Positions 56,682 through 64,000 of a DNA stretch of 64,000 bases are shown here, piece after piece. The DNA is from Impatiens glandulifera. Its lineage: Eukaryota; Streptophyta; Magnoliopsida; Ericales; Balsaminaceae. A program made the translations under genes and the position numbers. Position 1 is the stretch's first letter. The number at the start of each line of letters is the position of its first letter. Where the stretch lies: positions 61,257,068-61,321,067 of the forward strand of contig NC_061862.1 in NCBI RefSeq assembly GCF_907164915.1. Direction: 5' to 3'. The notes under the pieces were generated by a model. It was not told where the DNA came from. It saw nothing but the letters and a program-made list of their open reading frames with translations, and made no database searches.

Positions 56682-57505
56682 GTGTTCAAATGTGTAGTAA
56701 ATGTATATATTTAAAGTTTTTCTCTTATTATTTTTTATTTATTATTTTTTTTTAATTAAATTATTTATTTATTAAATTATTTATTTATTAAAAAATTATT
56801 ATAATAATAAAACATAAATTTAAACATATATATGTCCATCCTTCTTATATAAAAAGACATTTATCTAAAATAAACTTTAATATTTTCTATTTATTTTGTT
56901 TATATTTATTATTTAAAACAATATAAGACTATTTTATTTCTATAAATAAATAATTGAAATTTTTTTGAAATATTTTAAAATTTAAGAAAACAAAATTATA
57001 AATATATGAATTTAGAGATTTGACCACTAGAAATTATCACAAAAAAATGCATCAAATACTAAGTGCTTTTTATATCTAAAACATTAATCGCGTGATTCAT
57101 TCATTATTCACAATTTTCAGTAAGGAAATCTCAAGCAATTGAACTGAGGTAACCCAGAGACGCCAATATAGAACGCCTCAAACAAATATTGAAAAATATC
57201 AATCTCTCACTATAAAGAAGAGCAACAATATAATGAACATTATGCATACAAGAGATAAGGATATAAACCCTACTACGGCATTTACTTTATGAAAACTAAC
57301 CATAAACAATCCAATTAAATAAATGATCATAAATGAATTGCAATGTTGGGTAAAAACAAGATTCATTAATGGGTGAAGTCTATTAGATTCTTCAATAATG
57401 ATCAAATTGAAATGGGTCATTCATCCTCCTCGAAGGCAAATGTTTAGCAATTTGAAAAGAAAAAAAAGCATCAAATCGATTTACAAAACTAAAAGGGTTA
57501 AAACC
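56682..57505. other. Intergenic and 3' flank of H4, no gene seen
   Basis: AT-rich to about 57000. The part close to 57505 is probably the H4 3' UTR. The open frame at 57199-57420 (minus) has no recognisable product. Confidence 0.5.
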
Positions 57506-57820
<315 letters not shown>

Positions 57821-57904
57821 TCAATAGAGACAGAATGATCCGACAATTTGATTTGGAGAAGAATAAAGTGTTTGAGATTTGATTTGAAGAAGAATGTGTT
57901 TGTC

Positions 57905-57985
57905 TCTGTATTTGTAGATGCTTTGCTTGTGTTGTGGATCCAGAATCCAACGGCTGATAATGTCTATCCGCGTCGGATGTGTGAA
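57905..57985 (-). promoter_or_regulatory. Histone H4 promoter elements
   Basis: On the minus strand CGCGGATA (57965-57972) is one base from the plant histone octamer CGCGGATC. AATCCAACG on the + strand (about 57945-57953) resembles the histone nonamer CATCCAACG. A weak TATA-like TACAAATACA lies at 57907-57916, about 95 bp from the ATG. These three together are the normal plant histone promoter layout. Confidence 0.65.
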
Positions 57986-58666
57986 GATTAATAATATAAA
58001 CCGTCCATATATGTAAGGGCACAAAAGGAAGGATATCTTTATTAATTAATAACAAACATATTCCCAATGGTTAGTACACTCATTCTTTTTAGTTTATAAA
58101 GTTTATCTTGAAATGTATTTACTTTTATAAACTTTTGAAGCTCTCGATGATTTATATTGCAACTTGTAAGAACTATTAATGAGAAAAGTAAATTTGGCAT
58201 TTAGCTTCCTTCTTATAGTTAAATGGTAAGATTATTTAATATAAACTTTTAACCACTTAAATAACTCAATTAGTATTCAATCTCAACCATTTTTGTATCA
58301 CTAATTTTTTATTGTCATCTTTTTCAAAATAAATATAATATTTATGTTTTTTAAAATTGTAATGCAAATCGTGGAAAGCAGAGATAACATTATAGTTTAT
58401 AAACAAATGGAGATACTTGATGGGAGATACTAAAAAAATAACATAAGACTTAGAAATTCATAGTTATATTAAAACTCAAAAGACTATATCATTATTTATA
58501 GAAGTATAGAAATAAGGACAAACAAACTATAAGTGGGACAAGACTAGACCTGAAAGTAGTTTATTAAGCACATTTAGAACCCACATTATATATTTGTTTT
58601 TATGAGATAATATTTTCGAGGGATGAAATGGGCCATTCATTAATAGAATATATATTCCATTTATGT
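57986..58666. other. Intergenic between H4 and BAHD gene 2
   Basis: No gene seen. 58440-58666 resembles the 3' flank of BAHD gene 1 and is the probable 3' UTR of gene 2. H4 and BAHD 2 lie on the same strand, with BAHD 2 ending about 850 bp upstream of the H4 start. Confidence 0.5.
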
Positions 58667-60064
58667 TTATAAAGTTGATAGGATGCGATAACCATATTTT
58701 AGTAGGCGTTTCAGTTCGTCCTCAAATACCTTCATGGAAGTTGGAGGAAGGGAGAGTAGCAAGAGAGTTCCATCCTCGTCTTTGTCATTCTTACCGTATA
58801 CATAAAAGTTTGATATCGGAAGGTTTATGGCTACTGTGCCGGACTTGGCTATTCCAGTATAGCAAGCCTTTCCCCAACCGAAGTCGATATCCTCTAACCC
58901 TACCCGCCTCAAGTCTGAAATCAAGAAGGTGCGTGCCCCCGTGAAGGGAGGTCGTCCCCTCAAGACCATGAGGTCAGCCATCGACCTCATGTACTCATCT
59001 GTCACACCCTCTTTAGCTTCCATTACCAGCTTCAATGCGTAACCCAACGGCTTTTTGCATAGCATACCCGCCGTGCTCAAAGCAGCCGGAAACGCAAAAG
59101 CGTTTCCGTAGTAACCGGTTGGGAGTGGCGGTTTATACTTGTTGCGGGCATTAACCGCACAAACAACCCGCACATCCTCGTCTGGGTCGAACCCGAGAGC
59201 GATGGTGCGGCATCGCCAGATGCAGGCCGTTATCAAGTCGAATGAGGTATAGCCACGACTGAACTGGTCTAGTGGAAAGACGAGTAATTGTCTCAATGCC
59301 TCCACTTCCTCGGCCCCCAAAAAGAAAGAACGATCAACTAAATCCTCAAGTGGGGGTCCTCCTCCGTCGACCAACTTATCGTACTCGGGATGAGTGCAAG
59401 TCACGCGCGGTGGATCCCTGGCGCTCAACAGTTTTCTCTCCCATACGGGCGGTACAGAAAGTGCTTTCCCACTTGCAAGTTCTCCGACAGCCGTTAGGAA
59501 TTGAACAATGCCTATCTGGTCGCACATAGCGTGGTTGAAGCGGTATCCCACGACGAAGCCACCGCACGTGAGGCGCGTGACCTGAAATAAAAGCAATGGG
59601 CATCCAAGTATACCGTCTGAACCTGGAACATCATCGTGAAGAAGAAGGTCTTCCAAGTAAGGGAATGGAGGTTGAAGGGGGACGCCCAGCTGCATGAGGG
59701 TGACGTCAGCATCGGCCTCTATAAACAAGATTCCTACTTCTCCGGTGCAATCCACGATAAGTTTGCGCCCTCGGCCTTCCCTTAAGCGACCGGCTAAAGG
59801 ATAGTAAAAGACAAGGGCCTCGGAGAGGGCTTCACGAATAACCTTAACTGGATCTCTATCACTCTGGAAGTGGGAGCTGTCATAGAAGTGTATGTTGGGA
59901 AGATGCAAACGAAGACCCTCTTGGTCATCTATGTCTGAAAGTGGCAAGTGAACACGAGGGATCAGCTTAGCCGGAAGCAAAAACTCTGGTTCTTGTCTTC
60001 TCACCGTGAAAACCAACTCTTTCTTGGCTGCAGATGCACCAGTACTAATGGATTGGCCGGCCAT
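58667..60064 (-). CDS. BAHD acyltransferase 2 (benzyl alcohol O-benzoyltransferase-like)
   Basis: Intact, intronless, 465 residues, clearly a duplicate of gene 1. The catalytic motif HAMCD is at residues 178-182 and DFGWG at 394-398. Shared family stretches include [40 protein letters not shown] and [14 protein letters not shown]. Compared with gene 1, the HxxxD pocket reads NHAMCDQIG instead of NHTMCDGIG, and lengths differ in the 62-70 and 143-156 loops, so substrate range may differ. The promoter is uninterrupted for 632 bp up to a MULE. An acyl-CoA-dependent O-acyltransferase for small alcohols is the most likely role; exact substrates unknown. Confidence 0.93.
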   Translation of the reverse strand: MAGQSISTGASAAKKELVFTVRRQEPEFLLPAKLIPRVHLPLSDIDDQEGLRLHLPNIHFYDSSHFQSDRDPVKVIREALSEALVFYYPLAGRLREGRGRKLIVDCTGEVGILFIEADADVTLMQLGVPLQPPFPYLEDLLLHDDVPGSDGILGCPLLLFQVTRLTCGGFVVGYRFNHAMCDQIGIVQFLTAVGELASGKALSVPPVWERKLLSARDPPRVTCTHPEYDKLVDGGGPPLEDLVDRSFFLGAEEVEALRQLLVFPLDQFSRGYTSFDLITACIWRCRTIALGFDPDEDVRVVCAVNARNKYKPPLPTGYYGNAFAFPAALSTAGMLCKKPLGYALKLVMEAKEGVTDEYMRSMADLMVLRGRPPFTGARTFLISDLRRVGLEDIDFGWGKACYTGIAKSGTVAINLPISNFYVYGKNDKDEDGTLLLLSLPPTSMKVFEDELKRLLKYGYRILSTL

Positions 60065-60696
60065 TAATTAATTTGTCAAGGAGAGCTCTTTGTTCTCATA
60101 TTATATTTAGTATTTCGACTACATCGTCCTCGCCTTTTATAGTCACATGACTCACATATAGTCAAAATAAAATAAATATATATACAGTACTCAAATTGAT
60201 ATATCATATGCTAAGCAATAACTGCATTGTGATACCAATGGAGCTGGCATGGTGCGGTTTCATTAAACATCTAAGAACTTGTTCATTAAATATCACATAA
60301 TCTGATATATTGCATATCTGCATTTGGGTACAGGCATGCATCATATGATTTTGAAAATCTTTGTAACAGTACTAGTACGTACGCCTAATTTGTTTGGTAA
60401 CATTTAATTGTTTGGTAGCCTAACGGATTTGAACAATGATATTATATATATTAGAATGGATTCAGTACATTTCAATGGGAAATGATAACCGGTTTTATGA
60501 TATAAACAAAATATTATATATAAATATATTTAAATAAAATTTATTCCTCAAATTTAAATAATTTTAAATTAATTTTAATTTATAAAAATTAAGTTAAATT
60601 CAAATATAATGGTTACATATATTTTTAAATCCATCAAGTATATATAAAGTCGAAAAATATTTTTACAAAAAATTTTTAATTAGAGACGGATGTATG
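60065..60696 (-). promoter_or_regulatory. Promoter of BAHD gene 2
   Basis: TATAAAAGG (minus strand, 60133-60141) lies about 70 bp upstream of the ATG. The region is collinear with 27631-28284 and, in part, with the split promoter of gene 1. GTACGTACGCC and CATGCATCATATG palindromic motifs lie at 60335-60385. A MULE TIR begins at 60697. Confidence 0.75.
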
Positions 60697-61084
60697 GAGA
60701 AATTTGATGAAATGGTCCTACTAAGGCCTTAATACAAAAATGGACCCCGCTTGATATAGTTTGTAAAAAGGGTCCTTTTGCCCTGCGAAAAGTCTGTATT
60801 GCCCCTCGCGCGATCAAATTTCCACTCGAAAACGAGAAATGTCATTCACGCATTTTCATCTAAAACGCGTGAGCTCATAAACGCGTTTCAGAAGAAACGC
60901 GTGAGTGGCATTTCCCGTAAATGGAAAGTCGAGAAATGTCACTCACGCGTTTATAAACTCTCGTGTTTTAGATGAAAATGCGTGAATGGCATTTATCATC
61001 TTTCATCGTATATATAATTTTTTTTGCCCTAATTAAAAAAAACATTCACGAATATTGACTCTCTCACTTTCCACTCTGACTTCC

Positions 61085-64000
61085 AACTTCGTCTTTACAA
61101 CTGTCGACTTTCCATTCCAACCTCGTTCAACATAATCGTTCGTCGTTCGTCCGTCTCTTCGATAATATATTCAGGTGAGTTTAGGGTTTAGGTTTAGGTT
61201 TAATCTATAATGTTCTCTTCGATCATATATTCTGCCGTTTATATTGATGGATATTGATGTATCCTTAGCTTTTAGGGTTCATGTATCTTTTATTCGTTTA
61301 TGTGTGTATATGATTTTGTTGTTTATCTAGTGTTCTTCACTCAAGAGTATTATATCAGTGTTCTTATTCTGCATGCATGCATTTCTCGTTTATTCTTTCA
61401 CGAACATTGTACATATATCTTGCTTTCACGAGCATTGTACTTTGACGGACGATTTGCTAATGAGATTTGCAAATGAAATCATGAATGTGACAAAGATTGT
61501 AACAAATGTTTGATTAAAGTGAAACAAAGAATGCAAATAAATAGAATTTTCGTGTATTCTTTGATGTTGCTTACTTGAGTTGTTATGTTCTAGTTTAGGT
61601 AATTATAATTTTCTGGAGTTGCTTACTCCAATGTTGTTCCTTGTTTTGTAGATGGAGTCCACCATAATTCATGAGTTTGCTATGAGGGTCTCATGGAAAA
61701 CCAATATCTCAAACATTGCCACCAAGTTTGCTTCAATGAATCTAACGGAAAGGGTAGAGCAAACCCAATTCCGATTCTTATTCAAAGGATCCACGTTACT
61801 GCGGTTCTCAGGAACGATAATACACCAAATGCTCCTCAGAAAGAGTAGCTCAAATTCTATTGAGATGAAGTTCCTCGTGAATGGAGAGAAACTGTGCTTC
61901 GGGATGAAGGAGTTTGCATTGGTCACAGACCTCAATTTTAGGAAATTCCCTGCGGTGGAAGCCATTTTCAATCAAGTTGAAGAATGTCCACATTTGGTTG
62001 TTAAATATTTTAAAATTAATCAACTTGTTAGAACAAAAGACCTTCATTCAAAATTTGTGTCCTACTCTAATAAGGAAGATGCATGGAAATTGGGGTCGGT
62101 ATACCTGGTTTGCCAATATCTATTCACCCTTGACCCAAAGAGGATAATAAATATCAAACTCCTCAGCATGGTCGAGGACATCGATACTTTCCTCAAATTT
62201 CCATGGGGAAAGTTGTCCTTTAGAGCAACCATAAAGGGTTTGAACAAGGACCTTGGTCACTACAGGTTTCTATATCTAGATAAGAAGAAAACCTTAGGGA
62301 AGAAGAACAAAGACAAGAATGTTGATATTTCTTATACCGTATATGGGTTCGCACTAGCCTTACAAGTGTGGACCTATGAGGTTATCCAAACATTTGTCCC
62401 CAAACTTGCAAGAAATATGATGCTTCAAGCGCAAGAGTGTATGTCCAAGGATAATACAGTACAAATCCAGCATAAAGGGCACCGCCTCTGATCTTCACAC
62501 TACCCTGCAAGGCAAGATTGTCAAGAAGATGGAATTGTCTGGAGACGAGAAGATCTTATGTGCTGGGAGGACTTTGAAGATATTGGAGGTAATGTTTATG
62601 ATTTCTTTTTTGAACTTGATGGTAGAAAGAGGAAATTTGGAGATATTGAAGATGTAGTTCCTCCTAAACCTGACATGAGGAAGAAAAGACAAATTACTCA
62701 TGCCAAACCTTCCACGAGTAGAAGAACCCGCAACCCTACCCCCAGCACCAGCAGCTATTATTATGTCGAGAGCACCACGAGTATAAAAGATGGTGATTGC
62801 TCTCAAATGACTCCAATGGCAACAACTCCCCGGGATAGATGTAGATTATATCAACTTACGAAGAACCTAAATGAACTAAAAACTGAAATGAGAACTGTAA
62901 TAAATCTCATAAAAGAGATGTTAAACCAACTACAAGAACAGATTGACATATTATCAGCCACACTAGAGGAGGAACAGAGAATGAGAAGATTTAATGAGGA
63001 ATATGTGGATGTGGATGTGCTTGTGGAAAAAAAGAAGGTGAATGAGAAAGACAAGGATGAGGAAGATTTGGAGGATAATGAGGAAGATTTGAAGTATAAT
63101 GATGAAGATTTTGAGAAGATGAATGTGTTGATTGAGGATTTGGTGAATGATGATAATATTGAGGTATGTCTAATTCGAATATTTGGTTTAATTCGAGTAT
63201 TTTGTGTAATTCGAGTATTTGGTTTTTTTTTTAGGATGGACATTTGGAGGAGAAAGAAAATGCTTTGCTTGTGAAGGAGATTCTTGTGAAGGAGACTAAG
63301 AATGATGATATTGAGGTATGTGTAATTCGAGTATTTGGTGTAATTCGAGTATTTGGTTTAATTCGAATATTTGTTTTTTTTATGGATATTTGGAGGAGAA
63401 AGACAATGCTTTGCTTGTGGAGGAGACTAAGAATGATGATATTGAGGTATGTGTAATTCGAGTATTTAGTTTAATTCGAGTATTTGGTGTAATTCGAGTA
63501 TTTGGATTTTTTTTAGGATGGACATTTGGAGGAGAAAGACAATGCTTTGCTTGTGGAGGATACTAAGAATGGGGATATTGAGGTATGTTTAATTCGAGTA
63601 TTTGGTGTAATTCGAGTATTTGGTATAATTCGAGTATTTGGTGTAATTCAAGTTTCAAGTATTTAGTGTAATTCGAGTATTTGTTTTTTTGGAGGAGGAG
63701 AAAGACAATGATGTTCTTGTGGAGGAGAAAGATAATGATGTTCATGTGGAGGAGATTAAGAATGAGGATATTGAGGTATGTGTAATTCGAGTATTTAGTG
63801 TAATTCGAGTATTTGTTTTTTTTTTAAGATGGGCATTTGGAGGAGGAGAAAGACAATGTTGTTCTTGTGAAGGAGACTAAGAATGAGGATGTGGTAGAGG
63901 ATGGTGTACTGAAGATTGAAAATATTGAGGTATGTGTAATTCGAGTATTTGGTGTAATTTGAGTATTTTTTTAAAGATGGGCATTTGGAGGAGGAGAAAG
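61085..64000 (+). pseudogene. DUF1985-repeat-ULP1 gene of MULE copy B, partial
   Basis: The leader exon ends at 61174, an intron runs 61175-61651, and the ATG is at 61652. The open frame 61652-62491 (279 residues) holds the DUF1985-type domain with FGMKEFALVTDLNF at residues 83-96 and VYLVCQYLFTLDPKRI. The frame then breaks near 62440, where copy A reads on in another frame. From 62558 it continues with KRKFGDIEDVVPPKP, the coiled coil (LNELKTEMRTVINLIKEML) and an acidic run to 63163, followed by the exon-intron array. The protease part lies beyond the window. The two copies carry different frame breaks, so at least some damage followed their separation. Confidence 0.85.
63164..64000 (+). repeat. 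Tandem exon-intron array, copy B
   Basis: Same structure as 33401-34601. Introns with GT-AG ends: 63164-63234 (71 nt) and 63447-63516 (70 nt). Exons: 63235-63315 (27 codons) and 63517-63582 (22 codons), both phase 0. The acceptor before the exon ending at 63446 is lost by the same TTTTATGG change as in copy A (33588). The acceptor before 63690 is also lost, and at 63828 it has shifted by one base. The array continues past the window edge. Confidence 0.85.

Larger units (their letters stand above)
60697..64000. mobile_element. MULE with ULP1-type gene, copy B (runs off the window)
   Basis: Starts GAGAAATTTGATGAAATGG after GATGTATG (60689-60696), at the same point of the BAHD upstream region as copy A. 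The left TIR spans 60697 to about 61075. It is collinear with 28285-34300 of copy A apart from the gypsy element, which is absent here. The right half lies outside the window. Confidence 0.93.

Noticed and set aside
57199..57420. 73-residue hydrophobic frame downstream of H4
   Set aside because: No known family, AT-driven composition, and it lies in the probable H4 3' UTR.

Overview
The window is AT-rich nuclear DNA from a flowering plant, most likely a eudicot. The evidence is intronless BAHD acyltransferase genes of the benzyl alcohol benzoyltransferase type, a plant histone H4 gene, FAR1-type and MuDR-type transposases, DUF1985/ULP1 genes, copia and gypsy LTR elements primed by initiator-Met tRNA, an L1-type LINE, hAT elements and Helitrons. 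No rRNA, tRNA or CRISPR array was seen. Only three genes look intact, all on the minus strand: two BAHD acyltransferases (16891-18303 and 58667-60064) and histone H4 (57506-57817). Almost everything else is mobile DNA, much of it nested and decayed.

Layout. 1-8050: a decayed MULE with a FAR1-like transposase on + facing a DUF1985/ULP-type passenger gene on -. A hAT element (4312-5677) that carries a broken histone H3 gene is inserted in the passenger. 8158-9068: a second hAT element with a perfect 8-bp target duplication. 9077-13122: AT-rich DNA without genes. 13123-14673: a Helitron-like element containing a tandem array of a ~320-bp unit; a compact single-unit relative lies at 26160-26453. 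15484-16209: a long-TIR element. 16891-22620: BAHD gene 1, whose promoter is split by a small copia element (18351-20077) and a LINE (20119-22408). 22624-22680 and 27569-27630: 5' stubs of two further BAHD copies in the same orientation.

28285-39739: an 11.5-kb MULE with ~380-bp TIRs, carrying a DUF1985-coiled coil-repeat-ULP1 protease gene (+) and a MuDR-type transposase (-), tail to tail; a gypsy-derived element (29297-31972) is inserted in the protease gene. 42571-54676: a 12.1-kb copia-type LTR element with gag, no polymerase, a second downstream ORF, and LTRs full of TTAGAC/GTCTAA palindromes; a hAT element (46039-47791) sits in its gag. 56316-56681: a MULE-type MITE. 57506-60064: histone H4 and BAHD gene 2. 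60697-64000: the left part of a second copy of the 28285 MULE.

The BAHD 5' end, its promoter and the adjacent MULE occur twice (27569 onward and 60003 onward) with the same junction, so the block was duplicated after the MULE landed upstream of a BAHD gene. The most unusual structure is in the MULE protease gene. A symmetric phase-0 exon of about 23 codons, with its own GT-AG intron, has been amplified in tandem (33401-34601 and 63164-64000), and the introns are themselves built from an 18-bp repeat.
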